Source of the DNA: Bacteroidota bacterium | GTDB lineage: Bacteria; Bacteroidota; Bacteroidia; Bacteroidales; Lentimicrobiaceae | DNA: 64,000 nt | Assembly: GCA_009773455.1 (NCBI GenBank) | Contig: WSXU01000009.1 | Coordinates: 147,229 to 211,228, forward strand | Direction of reading: 5' to 3' | Shown: piece by piece, positions 1 through 8,826 of the stretch | How the letters are laid out: the number at the start of each line of letters is the position of its first letter | Numbering within the stretch: position 1 is the first letter of the stretch | Program-made: the position numbers and the translations under genes | The notes under the pieces: model-generated | The model's database searches: none | Told to the model about the DNA's origin: nothing | The model's input: only the letters and a program-made list of their open reading frames with translations

Positions 1-1752
1 GCTGATCACCTCAGAGCCATTGTATTTGCCATTGCCGACGGACAACTGCCTTCGAACAACAAAGCGGGTTATGTTATCCGCCGGATATTGCGCAGGGCTG
101 TCAGGTACGGATATACTTTCCTTAATCTGAATGAGCCTTTTATTCACAAACTGATTCCAGTACTGGTCAACCAGATGGGCTCCTACTTCAATGAGCTGAA
201 CACACAGAAATCACTCATCGAAAAAGTAATTGCCGAAGAAGAGGCATCCTTTCTCAGGACATTGTCACATGGGATCGGCAAATTCAATCATTACATTGAA
301 TCCAATCCCGGTGCCACCCAAATAGATGGTGGTTTTGCTTTCGAGTTGTACGACACTTACGGTTTCCCGATCGACCTTACCGGGCTGATGGCCCGTGAGG
401 CCGGCAAAGAGGTAGATATGGAAGGGTTCAGCAAGGGATTGGAAAAACAGAAGGAACGTTCACGGAAGGATGCCAGTATCGAAGTGGATGACTGGATTGT
501 TCTGGATCAGGGTGCAAAAGAAGTGTTTGTTGGCTATGATACACTTGCCGTGGAAACAAGGATAACCCGTTACAGGAAGGTTCATTCCAAAGGCAGGGAT
601 TCATACCAGATCGCTCTGGCAGAAACACCTTTTTACGCTGAGAGCGGCGGACAGGTAGGCGATACCGGCATCATTGAAGCAGGGAATGTTTCAATACCGG
701 TACTTGATACACGAAAAGAAAACAACCTTATTATACATATTACCGATCATCTGCCACCGGATCCCGGAAGCAGATTAAAGGCAGTAGTGTCTGTTGATAC
801 CAGACAAAATACGGCCAACAATCATACGGTAACACACCTGCTTCATCAGGCACTTCGTGAAATTATCGGAACACATGTTGAACAAAAGGGCTCCTTTGTT
901 CATCCCGATTATCTCAGGTTCGACTTTTCTCATTTTCAGAAACTGAGTGATACCGAAACAGCAGAGATTGAAAAAAGGGTAAACCAATTGATCAGGGCAA
1001 ACTTCAATCTGAATGAATCGAGGGGGATACCCATGGAGGATGCCAGAAAAATGGGTGCCCTGGCACTCTTTGGTGAAAAATACGGTGACGCTGTCAGGGT
1101 TATCCGGTTTGGAGACTCGGTCGAGCTGTGTGGCGGAACCCATGTGAATGCTACCGGTCAAATCGGTCTTTTCCGAATTGTGTCAGAGTCGGCTATTGCT
1201 GCTGGTGTAAGGCGAATTGAAGCCATAACCGCAGAGAAGGCAGTTTCCTACTTTACCGGACAAGTAGAGATCATTGCTGAGATCAAGGAATTGGTTAAAA
1301 ATCCGGTTGACCCGATCAGAGGGGTAAAGAACCTGATGGAAGAGAACCAGAAACTACGCTCCCGCATTGATGAGTTGAATTCAACTATGGTCAGTGATCT
1401 GGCCGGTAAACTGATCAATCAGGCAGAGCTGATCAACGGAATCAGACTGATCACAGTCAGGCTTGAACTTGACCCGTCAATTATCAGGGATCTGATCTTC
1501 AAGACCATTGCTGCAGGTGATAATGTGGTAACCATACTGGTTAACCTTTACGATGGAAAACCGGGCATTACAGTGGCTGTTTCAGATGAATTGGTAAAGT
1601 CAGGGAAGGTGAATGCCGGGAATATAGTAAAAGATCTTGCCCGTGAAATTCAGGGAGGCGGAGGCGGACAGCCGCACTATGCCACGGCCGGAGGAAAAGA
1701 TGTCACCGGAATTGACAGGGTTATCGAAAAAGCTAAGGGATTGTTTAAATAG
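1..1752 (+). CDS. alaS: Alanyl-tRNA synthetase, 3' part (5' end outside window)
   Basis: Charges tRNA-Ala with alanine in the cytoplasm. The reading frame is open from base 1, and the residues before the first Met (ADHLRAIVFAIADG, then the conserved Arg-rich helix) match the middle of the catalytic domain, so the gene starts upstream of the window. Visible after that are the editing domain with its zinc-binding HTVTH element (about 823-837) and CGGTH (1129-1143), a coiled segment, and the C-terminal C-Ala/DHHA1 domain with the glycine-rich GGGGGQPHYATAGG end. About 584 residues are present, roughly two thirds of a normal AlaRS of about 870. Nothing looks damaged. No clear hairpin terminator follows; the next gene starts 144 bp downstream. 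Confidence 0.97.
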   Translation, partial: ADHLRAIVFAIADGQLPSNNKAGYVIRRILRRAVRYGYTFLNLNEPFIHKLIPVLVNQMGSYFNELNTQKSLIEKVIAEEEASFLRTLSHGIGKFNHYIESNPGATQIDGGFAFELYDTYGFPIDLTGLMAREAGKEVDMEGFSKGLEKQKERSRKDASIEVDDWIVLDQGAKEVFVGYDTLAVETRITRYRKVHSKGRDSYQIALAETPFYAESGGQVGDTGIIEAGNVSIPVLDTRKENNLIIHITDHLPPDPGSRLKAVVSVDTRQNTANNHTVTHLLHQALREIIGTHVEQKGSFVHPDYLRFDFSHFQKLSDTETAEIEKRVNQLIRANFNLNESRGIPMEDARKMGALALFGEKYGDAVRVIRFGDSVELCGGTHVNATGQIGLFRIVSESAIAAGVRRIEAITAEKAVSYFTGQVEIIAEIKELVKNPVDPIRGVKNLMEENQKLRSRIDELNSTMVSDLAGKLINQAELINGIRLITVRLELDPSIIRDLIFKTIAAGDNVVTILVNLYDGKPGITVAVSDELVKSGKVNAGNIVKDLAREIQGGGGGQPHYATAGGKDVTGIDRVIEKAKGLFK

Positions 1753-1896
1753 ATTCAACATGAATAGCCATTCCTGAACACCTTGATTTTTGAGGAATCA
1801 GATAAAAACCTACGTCATTTAATCAATTCCTGAGCATGTCATAAAACATTTTTTGACAAAGCTTGTTATAAGCCATGATCGGAAAGATTAAACAGT

Positions 1897-2799
1897 ATGT
1901 TTTACACAAAACAACCCATGATTCAATATTCAATCAAAGATCTTGAACAGCTGACCGGAATTAAAGCACACACCATACGCATCTGGGAGAAACGCTATCA
2001 GTTGATTGAGCCCGAAAGGACATCGACAAATATCAGGTTCTATTCCGACAACGATCTTAAAAGACTGTTGAATGTTTCAATCCTGAACCGTAACGGTTTA
2101 AAAATCTCGACCATTGTTACCATGTGCAATGAAGAGATCAATGAGCGTATCATTGAAATCTCAGAAACCTCTCATGATTCGGACAATCAGATTGAGCAGT
2201 TGATTGTTGCTATGATCGAACTTGATGAACACCGGTTCGAGCGGATTCTTTCAACCTCAGTTATTAAAATCGGTTTTGATGATACCGTGGTTAAAGTCTT
2301 GTATCCGTTTTTCGAGAAAATCGGAATTTTGTGGCAGATCGGCACCATTTACCCTGCCCAGGAACATTTTGTATCGAACCTGCTGCGTCAGAAACTTATC
2401 ATTGCCATTGACGGGCAATCGGGAAATGCACGGCCGGATTCCAAGTGTTTTCTTATTTTCCTTCCATCCAATGAATGGCATGAACTTGGACTTCTTTTCT
2501 TTAATTATCTGATAAAAAAATCAGGCTACAAAGTAATCTATCTTGGTCAGTCTGTTCCGTTTGAAGACCTGGTTGAAGTTTCGGGCAAACATAAAGTAGA
2601 TTACCTTTTCACCTCTATAACCACGCCACTTACCCGAAAAAAATACGCTGAATACATTCACCAGTTGTCAACATCCTTTGAAAGCCAGAAAATCTACATT
2701 ACAGGGTATCAAACGCATGAACATCCGGTAGATCTGCCTGAAAACGTATTACTGGCAGGTAGCCCAACAGATTTCATGGCAAAAATCAAGAATTTATAA
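1897..2799 (+). CDS. MerR-family regulator with C-terminal cobalamin-binding domain (CarH/LitR-like)
   Basis: Likely a DNA-binding repressor that senses adenosylcobalamin and possibly light. Residues about 8-75 form a MerR winged helix (YSIKDLEQLTGIKAHTIRIW). The C-terminal half is a B12-binding module: a helical cap with the W-x9-EH signature (W146, E156, H157), followed by a Rossmann-like part with E193-W-H195-x-x-G198, where His195 would be the lower cobalt ligand. These residues are what CarH-type photoreceptors use, so B12 binding is well supported; light sensing and targets are inference. The ATG at 1918 is an equally plausible start. The next gene, 527 bp downstream, is an ECF sigma factor, a pairing also seen around carotenoid or light-response genes in Bacteroidota, but no such enzymes are in the window. 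Confidence 0.85.
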   Translation: MFYTKQPMIQYSIKDLEQLTGIKAHTIRIWEKRYQLIEPERTSTNIRFYSDNDLKRLLNVSILNRNGLKISTIVTMCNEEINERIIEISETSHDSDNQIEQLIVAMIELDEHRFERILSTSVIKIGFDDTVVKVLYPFFEKIGILWQIGTIYPAQEHFVSNLLRQKLIIAIDGQSGNARPDSKCFLIFLPSNEWHELGLLFFNYLIKKSGYKVIYLGQSVPFEDLVEVSGKHKVDYLFTSITTPLTRKKYAEYIHQLSTSFESQKIYITGYQTHEHPVDLPENVLLAGSPTDFMAKIKNL

Positions 2800-2969
2800 A
2801 TTGACACGATCTGAAAACGGAAGTTTTTTGGCACTAAAACCGACAGACTGACACTTTGTCGCACTGTTCCCCAACTCCCTATACCTTATCTACATTATTG
2901 TATTTCAGTGTATTAATCAATTATTAAAAATATTTAGTAATAAGGCGATACTTTATAAATCAAATTTAT

Positions 2970-3110
2970 CCCATAATGGGACATATTTCTATGTTCCTTC
3001 CCGGCTAATTTCATCGCTATTTTTTTAAATTACAGGAATTTAACCAAATGTAAGATGCAAAATACCAATAATATCCCGTTTCGGGACATACTCCGTCCCG
3101 TTTAGGGACA
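2970..3110. promoter_or_regulatory. Three CCC-N5-GGGACAT sites between the B12-MerR and sigma-factor genes
   Basis: The 527-bp, very AT-rich intergenic region holds three copies of the same partly palindromic word: TCCCATAATGGGACAT (CCC at 2970), TCCCGTTTCGGGACAT (CCC at 3075) and TCCCGTTTAGGGACAT (CCC at 3097). The last two are spaced 22 bp centre to centre, about two helical turns; the first is 105 bp away. GC-rich arms kept in AT-rich surroundings with differing spacers suggest a protein-binding site. The regulator is unknown; the neighbouring MerR protein and the sigma factor are the obvious candidates. The rest of the region shows nothing else I can name. Confidence 0.5.
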
Positions 3111-3260
3111 TTTTTGTGTAAATTTTTTGTTTAACCATTATCTTACATTATTTTAACATTTTGTAATCAATCTAAATTGAAGCTTTAATCTCTATTTATC
3201 AACACTTTACACTTTCTTTCTCAATATTTTAATCATTCAGCAATTTTTTTTTAATAATTT

Positions 3261-3293
3261 TTGCTCTATTTGTTTAATTCTGCATTATATTTG
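3261..3293 (+). promoter_or_regulatory. Bacteroidota-type promoter of the ECF sigma gene
   Basis: TTG at 3261-3263, a 22-bp spacer and TATATTTG at 3286-3293 match the TTG / TAnnTTTG promoter pattern of Bacteroidota. It lies upstream of the ATG at 3327 but overlaps the in-frame TTG at 3261, which argues for the ATG as translation start. Confidence 0.5.
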
Positions 3294-3326
3294 TTAAACA
3301 TCATTCAACAACCAAATATAAAAGCC

Positions 3327-3833
3327 ATGACAGCTATAGAATTTAATCACAGGCTCATAAGTCTTCACGACAACCTTTCATATTTTGCCAACACCCTGAC
3401 CAACGACAGAGAGGAAGCCAAGGACCTGATCCAGGATACATATCTGAAAGCACTTACGCATAAGGATAAGTTTGCTGATGATACCAATCTGAAAGCCTGG
3501 ACTTACACCATCATGAAAAACACTTTCATCAATAATTACCGCAGGAATCAAAAGGCCAATACCATTGTTGATAATACCGAAGACCTGTATTATCTGAACA
3601 TACCCCGTAAGTCAGATTTTGTAAGTCCTGAATCAGAACTTTCGACAAAGGAAATAAAGGCTGGTATTGCACGTTTGGAAGAAGATCAGCGGATGCCGTT
3701 TGAGATGCATACTGCCGGCTTCAAATACAAGGAAATAGCTGAAAACCTGAATCTTTCAATTGGCACCGTTAAAAGCAGAATCTTTTTCACACGGAAAAAA
3801 CTGATGGAATCACTGAGAGAATTTCAGAGTTAA
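3327..3833 (+). CDS. RNA polymerase sigma factor, ECF (sigma-70 family)
   Basis: A 168-residue alternative sigma factor. Region 2 is seen in the DREEAKDLIQDTYLKAL and LKAWTYTIMKNTFINNYRR stretches, and region 4 in the EIAENLNLSIGTVKSRIFFTRKKL helix-turn-helix near the C-terminus. The frame extends upstream to a TTG at 3261, but the promoter-like element at 3261-3293 and the loss of family resemblance before MTAIEF make ATG 3327 the better start. No anti-sigma gene is adjacent: the gene stands alone between a long regulatory region and a strong terminator. Cognate promoters are unknown; association with the upstream B12-binding MerR regulator is inferred from order only. Confidence 0.92.
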   Translation: MTAIEFNHRLISLHDNLSYFANTLTNDREEAKDLIQDTYLKALTHKDKFADDTNLKAWTYTIMKNTFINNYRRNQKANTIVDNTEDLYYLNIPRKSDFVSPESELSTKEIKAGIARLEEDQRMPFEMHTAGFKYKEIAENLNLSIGTVKSRIFFTRKKLMESLREFQS

Positions 3834-3847
3834 CAATCCGCATATGA

Positions 3848-3878
3848 TAAAAAAAAGCTACCTCAGGTAGCTTTTTTT
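3848..3878. terminator. Bidirectional hairpin terminator between sigma factor and histidine kinase
   Basis: The AAGCTACC / GGTAGCTT stem (loop TCA) has an A-run on the left and a T-run on the right. It can end both the rightward sigma-factor transcript and the leftward kinase transcript, whose stop codon is 10 bp further on. Confidence 0.85.
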
Positions 3879-3888
3879 ATGAATTCAT

Positions 3889-4773
3889 TTATTCAGGTTT
3901 CTGTCCGTAAGGTAGAGATACATAGAAAACTGACCCTTTACCCTCTTTTGATTCTGCCCTCATCTCCCCTTCCATCAACTCAACAAATTTCTGCGAAAGG
4001 GTCAATCCGAGCCCGATTCCACCATACTGTCTTGTTGTACTGTCATCAGCCTGCCTGAATCGCTGGAAAAGAATGTCGAGCTTTTCCTGTGGGAATCCAA
4101 TCCCACTATCCCTGACAAAAAACTCGACCTTTGAATCTTCCTTCAGATTATACCCGATCTCAATACTCCCTTCACTTGTATATTTCAATGCATTTTCGAT
4201 GAGGTTGAACAAAGTCTGCCTCAATTTCTTAGGATCCGTATAAATTGTAAAACCAGTATCTTTATTAGGTTTATGCATTTTGATCTGGATATTGTCCTTA
4301 CCGGTAAGGCTCTTCTCCAGGTTGAAAAATGTTACCAGGCTCATAATAAGTTCATTCACCTGACAGGGCTCCCTTTGCAACTGAACCATCCCTGATTCGA
4401 TCTTTGCAATGTCGAAGATCTCATCCATCAGGCCCAGCAATTTGGTACTGTTGGTATGAATAATATCGACAAACTGCTGCTTTTCCTCAGCATCGACAAG
4501 GGAATCCTGGAGTAATGAAGAAAAACCCATGATGGCATTCAGAGGCGTCCGGATTTCATGCGACATATTCGCCAGAAAAGCCGACTTCAGCTTATCGGAT
4601 TCTTCGGCTTTGTCCTTTGCCTCACCAAGTTCTTTCTGTGTTTTCAGAATTGACTTGTTCTGCTCGCTGAGCAGCGCAATCATCCTGTTTTTCTGCCTGA
4701 CCAGCTTGAGATAATATAAGAAAAATGCCATAAAGGCAAGCAGCAATGCAGTTAATCCAATGTATAATGCCAT
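3889..4773 (-). CDS. Membrane-anchored sensor histidine kinase (orphan)
   Basis: A 294-residue kinase with one N-terminal membrane helix (about residues 3-23), a short coiled coil, a HisKA domain with the phospho-acceptor His in NMSHEIRTPLNAI, then a HATPase_c domain with N-box (LFNLIENALKYT), G1 box (DSGIGFP) and G2 box (GGIGLGLTL). There is no periplasmic sensor domain, so the input is either the membrane segment or a partner protein. No response regulator gene is next to it; a stand-alone receiver lies 14 kb away and is not obviously linked. The start at 4773 puts the membrane helix at the very N-terminus. Function beyond phospho-signalling cannot be read from the sequence. Confidence 0.9.
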   Translation of the reverse strand: MALYIGLTALLLAFMAFFLYYLKLVRQKNRMIALLSEQNKSILKTQKELGEAKDKAEESDKLKSAFLANMSHEIRTPLNAIMGFSSLLQDSLVDAEEKQQFVDIIHTNSTKLLGLMDEIFDIAKIESGMVQLQREPCQVNELIMSLVTFFNLEKSLTGKDNIQIKMHKPNKDTGFTIYTDPKKLRQTLFNLIENALKYTSEGSIEIGYNLKEDSKVEFFVRDSGIGFPQEKLDILFQRFRQADDSTTRQYGGIGLGLTLSQKFVELMEGEMRAESKEGKGSVFYVSLPYGQKPE

Positions 4774-4941
4774 TGTTAAATAGGAAGTTTAAACAGGAAT
4801 AAGAGAAACCCGGTAGACCCGGAAGCAATTAACTTTTCCTCATAAATCAGGAAAAGAAACAATTCAAAAAACAATCAAATTTAAAATAATTTTCGTCAAT
4901 GGCGAATATTCTTAAAACAGAAGAATATGGAGCGTCTGATT

Positions 4942-5577
4942 TCAAACAGGGGCAACTGTATGAACCCCTATGGGATATTGCTTATCAATAAGATCCCTTA
5001 ACATCTCATAATGACCCGGAATATTGACAAAATCTATTTCATTGGTGTCAATAATCAGAATCCTCATATCACTTTGCTGCCTGAGGTAGTCAAAATATCC
5101 GCTTTGTATTTTCTCCAGGTAATCATGCTTGATATCCTGTTCGTAGGGCCTACCTCTTTTAATGATATTAGACTTCAGCCGTTGAACAGAAACATAAAGA
5201 TAAACGAGAAGATCGGGCTTCGGAAGAGAAAGGTTAATGATATTGAATAGCCTGGCATATAGGGCATACTCATCATCAGCCAGTGTTTTTCGTGCAAAAA
5301 TCAGTGATTTATTGATGAAATAATCTGAAATAATATCAGGTCTGAAAAGGTCAGTCAGCGACAATTCGTCCCTGAGTTGCTGGAATCTGGCTGCAAGAAA
5401 GGATAATTCGAGCGGAAAAGCATATTTTGCCGGATCCTTGTAAAATTTCGGAAGAAAATCATTGTCTTCAAATTGTTCCAGGATCAGTCTGGTATTGTAC
5501 TCTTTTGAAAGCCTTGTTGCCAGTGAAGTTTTCCCGGCACCTATAGTTCCTTCGATGGCTATGTAATTGTATTGCAT
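4942..5577 (-). CDS. Deoxynucleoside kinase
   Basis: Phosphorylates a deoxynucleoside for nucleotide salvage (dAK/dGK/dNK family). The P-loop is AIEGTIGAGKTSLA at the N-terminus, and the family pattern continues with FEDNDFLPKFYKDPAKYAFPLE (first half of it) and the LID-like Arg-rich RLKSNIIKRGRPYEQDI region. I prefer the ATG at 5577 (MQYNYIAIEG), which gives 211 residues and the usual start just before the P-loop. A GTG at 5589 would overlap the TGA of folK (GTGA) and add four residues. Substrate specificity cannot be decided from sequence. It follows folK directly and is probably cotranscribed with it. Confidence 0.85.
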   Translation of the reverse strand: MQYNYIAIEGTIGAGKTSLATRLSKEYNTRLILEQFEDNDFLPKFYKDPAKYAFPLELSFLAARFQQLRDELSLTDLFRPDIISDYFINKSLIFARKTLADDEYALYARLFNIINLSLPKPDLLVYLYVSVQRLKSNIIKRGRPYEQDIKHDYLEKIQSGYFDYLRQQSDMRILIIDTNEIDFVNIPGHYEMLRDLIDKQYPIGVHTVAPV

Positions 5578-5585
5578 AAACCGGT

Positions 5586-6089
5586 TCACGAAAAATTAAC
5601 AACAGTATCAAACAGGCTAACATTCAGCATATCCGGGCATGTTCCCAGCAACTCACCGATTGAAAAACCAGAGACAGGATGAAGCAGATCGGGTGCAATT
5701 TCATTCATAGGAACCAGAACAAACCTCCTGAATTGAAGTCGGGGATGTGGAATTATCAGTTTCTCTGATGAAATAATATGGTCACCATAAAATAAAATGT
5801 CAATATCAATGATCCTGGCCGAATTCTGCTCTCCGTTGCGGGTCCGCCCAAGTCTTTGCTCAATTGAAAGCAATTTTCCAAGAAGATGAAAAGGATCCTC
5901 CTTACTGCTCAGATGCAGTGCCATATTTAAAAACAGCCCCTGATTGTTGTTTCCCCATGGCTCTGTTTCATAGCAGGATGAAGCACGCATCACCGGACCG
6001 ATTTCAGATGAAATCAGTTCAACTGCCTTTGCAATGTTCTGGCTCCGGTCGCCAAGATTACTCCCAAGCAGGAGGTAGAGTGCTTTCAT
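5586..6089 (-). CDS. folK: 2-amino-4-hydroxy-6-hydroxymethyldihydropteridine pyrophosphokinase
   Basis: Transfers pyrophosphate from ATP to 6-hydroxymethyl-7,8-dihydropterin in folate synthesis. The 167-residue protein has the full set of HPPK motifs: LLGSNLGDR at the N-terminus, YETEPWG, the ATP/Mg loop RTRNGEQNSARIIDIDILFY with the DxD pair, and IPHPRLQFRRFVLVP. Length and motif order are typical. It is the promoter-proximal gene of a short operon with the nucleoside kinase; CAAAAGTA at 6109-6116 read on the minus strand gives TACTTTTG, a plausible -7 element 20 bp upstream, without a good -33 TTG. Confidence 0.95.
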   Translation of the reverse strand: MKALYLLLGSNLGDRSQNIAKAVELISSEIGPVMRASSCYETEPWGNNNQGLFLNMALHLSSKEDPFHLLGKLLSIEQRLGRTRNGEQNSARIIDIDILFYGDHIISSEKLIIPHPRLQFRRFVLVPMNEIAPDLLHPVSGFSIGELLGTCPDMLNVSLFDTVVNFS

Positions 6090-6350
6090 TCGATTCGGGT
6101 ATAAATGACAAAAGTAATGAGCTTTGAACGAATTAGCAGCATCTGTTTAACGCAATTGAAAAAAAACATCTTAACATCCTTCATAAAGACAAGACAATGA
6201 TCAGGTGTAACCATTTCCTGTTTTTAACGTCATACCTTACCAGAATAGGAGAACTCGCATGATATATTATGGACCAGTACTTAACTACTTGTTTTCCTGA
6301 ATTTTCAAAATATTTCAGGCGTCATTTCAATAAATCTGAAACCATTAATT

Positions 6351-6358
6351 TATCTTTG
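6351..6358 (+). promoter_or_regulatory. Putative -7 element of sppA
   Basis: TATCTTTG matches TAnnTTTG and lies 33 bp before the sppA start codon. A clear TTG -33 partner is missing, so this is tentative. Confidence 0.35.
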
Positions 6359-6391
6359 AAGAAATTGTAAAAACCCAATCTGAATAATCAT

Positions 6392-8161
6392 ATGAGACAG
6401 TTCTTAAAATTTATGCTTGCATCTATGGCGGGGTTGATTCTCACCTCCCTGATCTTCTTCTTTATCGCATTTGTGATCGTTGCTTCAGCCATTTCGTTTG
6501 CAGGAAAGGAAGAAGTGAGCATCGAACCTAAAACAGTCCTGCTTCTGAAGTTTAACGAGCCCATACCTGAACGTAGTCCGGTTGGTCCGTTTTCATTCAG
6601 CAGATCTTCGTTTATGGAAACAACCAGCACACCAGGTTTACTCGAAACAATGGATCTGATTAAAAAAGCAGCAGAAGATGAAAAGATCAGCGGGATTCTG
6701 CTCGATCTGAGCGATATACCTTCGGGAATGGCAACGCTTGAAGAAATCAGGGATGCCCTGATTCAGTTCAAAGATTCAAAGAAGTTTATCATCGCCTATG
6801 GAGAGACCTACTCACAAAAGGCATATTACCTTGCTACTGTAGCGGATGAAATTTTTATTAATCCGGAAGGAAGCATTGATTTTAAAGGGCTCACAGGTGG
6901 GGTTGTTTTTATCAAAGGACTTCTCGACAAAATGGATGTCAATGCACAAATCATCCGGCATGGAAAATACAAAAGTGCCATCGAACCACTAATCGGCACA
7001 AAGATGAGTGAAGCCAGCAAAGAGCAGACCCTTGCCTATGTCGGATCAATCTGGCAACATATGATTGAAAAGGTTAGTCAGTCCAGGAATATCGAAGCTG
7101 CACAACTGAAGATATATGCAGATTCCCTTCTGATCCAAACACCCGAAGATGCCGTCAAGTACAAATTTGCTGACAAGATCACATACAGGGATCAGTTGAC
7201 CGACCTGATAAGGGAAAAGCTGAAACTTGACAAATCAGATAAAGTTGAATTTGTTAAGCTCGATCGTTATAAAGACGTTCCGGCAGTGAAGGCGGAAAAA
7301 CGTTCGAAGAATAAAATTGCTGTAATCTACGCAGTCGGAGAAATTATGAGCGGTGAAGGTGACGACGAAACCATAGGTTCAGAGCGACTCTCCAGGGCAA
7401 TCAGGAAAGCCCGCCTTGACAGTACAGTGAAAGCCATTGTATTCCGCATAAATTCACCGGGTGGAAGCGCTCTTGCTTCAGATGTAATCCTGAGAGAACT
7501 GAAACTCGCCCATGATGAAAAGCCTGTGGTAGTTTCGATGGGCGATTATGCAGCATCCGGAGGTTACTACATTGCATGTGCTGCAGATACCATTATTTCC
7601 AATCCGACTACACTTACAGGCTCCATTGGTGTTTTTGGTGTTATTCCGGATTTCAGCAGGTTCTTCGAAAACAAACTTGGGGTAACCTTCGATATGGTAA
7701 AAACCAACCCCAATGCTGACTTTCCTTCAGTAACAAGGGCTATGACTCCTTATGAAGAAAAAGTGATCACCAACAGCATCGAACGAATTTATAAAACCTT
7801 TGTCAACCATGTTTCAAACGGGCGCGGAATAAGTGCCGCGAATGTCGACAGTATTGGCCAGGGCAGGGTCTGGAGTGGTATTGATGGCAAACGGTTGAAT
7901 CTGGTGGATGAAACCGGTGGATTGAGAAGGGCTTTGGAAATTGCTGCATCGATGGCAAAACTCAAAGAATACAGGATCACTTCACTGCCAGAGCAAAAAG
8001 ATCCGTTCACCCAGCTGATGGATGATATTTCTGGTAAACCGTCCGAATCACTTCTAAAAAGTGAACTTGGATCCATGTATCCTTACCTGAAAGAATTAAA
8101 ATCAATCGCTGCAATGAAAGGTGTCCAGGCAAGACTCCCGTTTATTATAAACATCTACTGA
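6392..8161 (+). CDS. sppA: Signal peptide peptidase SppA, 67-kDa type
   Basis: A membrane-bound serine protease that degrades cleaved signal peptides. The 589 residues start with one membrane helix (about 10-35) and contain two ClpP-like halves as in the long E. coli form. The catalytic lysine is in the first half (HGKYKSAIEP, Lys194) and the nucleophile in the second half (NSPGGSALAS, Ser359), giving the expected Ser-Lys dyad. It has its own promoter-like element upstream and a GC-rich palindrome downstream. No partner gene is suggested; the next gene is a folate enzyme. Confidence 0.95.
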   Translation: MRQFLKFMLASMAGLILTSLIFFFIAFVIVASAISFAGKEEVSIEPKTVLLLKFNEPIPERSPVGPFSFSRSSFMETTSTPGLLETMDLIKKAAEDEKISGILLDLSDIPSGMATLEEIRDALIQFKDSKKFIIAYGETYSQKAYYLATVADEIFINPEGSIDFKGLTGGVVFIKGLLDKMDVNAQIIRHGKYKSAIEPLIGTKMSEASKEQTLAYVGSIWQHMIEKVSQSRNIEAAQLKIYADSLLIQTPEDAVKYKFADKITYRDQLTDLIREKLKLDKSDKVEFVKLDRYKDVPAVKAEKRSKNKIAVIYAVGEIMSGEGDDETIGSERLSRAIRKARLDSTVKAIVFRINSPGGSALASDVILRELKLAHDEKPVVVSMGDYAASGGYYIACAADTIISNPTTLTGSIGVFGVIPDFSRFFENKLGVTFDMVKTNPNADFPSVTRAMTPYEEKVITNSIERIYKTFVNHVSNGRGISAANVDSIGQGRVWSGIDGKRLNLVDETGGLRRALEIAASMAKLKEYRITSLPEQKDPFTQLMDDISGKPSESLLKSELGSMYPYLKELKSIAAMKGVQARLPFIINIY

Positions 8162-8186
8162 TAATCTGTGAAATCAGAACAGACGG

Positions 8187-8213
8187 GGCCGGAATTCCGG
8201 CCTTATCTGTTTT
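8187..8213 (+). terminator. Probable hairpin terminator after sppA
   Basis: GGCCGGAATTCCGGCC (8187-8202) is a perfect palindrome able to form a 6-bp GC stem with an AATT loop; a short T-run follows after seven bases (8209-8213). The spacing to the T-run is long, so termination efficiency is uncertain. Confidence 0.4.
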
Positions 8214-8276
8214 TGCACCGGCCAGGTCGAAAAGCATTGAAATCGGGATATTTGCATAATCTCCTAAAAACGCACC

Positions 8277-8825
8277 ATGATCGCACAAAGTAAAAAAGAA
8301 CTGAGGCAATTGGTAAAACAGCTCAGGGAGAAACAGGACATTGGGGAATATAACATAAAGTCAGCGGCGATAATGCAGTCTGTTGAGAATCTGGCCGGTT
8401 TCAGGGATGCTGCAACTGTTATGATTTACTGGTCGGTCAGGGGGGAAGTCAGTACCCACGATTTTATCAGAAAATGGGCAGGAAAGAAACGGCTGGTTCT
8501 TCCATCGGTTGATGGTGAAACAATGAACCTTAAAATATTTGAAGGTTCCGACGCTCTGATTGCCGGAGATCTCTACGGCATACCTGAACCGGACGGCCCT
8601 CTTTTCAAGGATCATAAAAGTATAGACCTGATCGACCTGATCGTTGTACCTGGAGTTGCATTCGACAGGAATAATAACCGGATGGGTCGTGGGAAAGCCT
8701 ATTACGACAGGTTTCTGTCTTCAGTAATAGCAAAGAAAATCGGGGTTTGTTTCCGTTTCCAGATGTTTGACGAAATCCCTGCAGATGAAAACGATATCCG
8801 TATGGATATGGTGATCACCGACTGA
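8277..8825 (+). CDS. 5-formyltetrahydrofolate cyclo-ligase
   Basis: Converts 5-formyl-THF to 5,10-methenyl-THF using ATP, recycling a storage form of folate. The 182-residue protein shows the N-terminal KKELRQLVKQLREKQ helix, the WSVRGEVSTHDFI substrate region, and the C-terminal ATP/Mg signature RMGRGKAYYDRFL, all in the usual order and spacing. Length fits the family (about 180-200). It stops 1 bp before the convergent phosphatase gene, so there is no space for a terminator of its own. Confidence 0.93.
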   Translation: MIAQSKKELRQLVKQLREKQDIGEYNIKSAAIMQSVENLAGFRDAATVMIYWSVRGEVSTHDFIRKWAGKKRLVLPSVDGETMNLKIFEGSDALIAGDLYGIPEPDGPLFKDHKSIDLIDLIVVPGVAFDRNNNRMGRGKAYYDRFLSSVIAKKIGVCFRFQMFDEIPADENDIRMDMVITD

Positions 8826-8826
8826 A

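Noticed and set aside
775..1161. Antisense open frame over alaS, and the many similar frames antisense or shifted to known genes
   Set aside because: They mirror the codon pattern of the real genes and show no domain of their own.
1753..1896. Cobalamin riboswitch before the B12-binding regulator
   Set aside because: The gap is only 144 bp, without the conserved B12-box word or the needed multi-stem structure.
3261..3326. Upstream extension of the ECF sigma factor to the TTG at 3261
   Set aside because: The extension overlaps a good promoter and adds residues with no family similarity.
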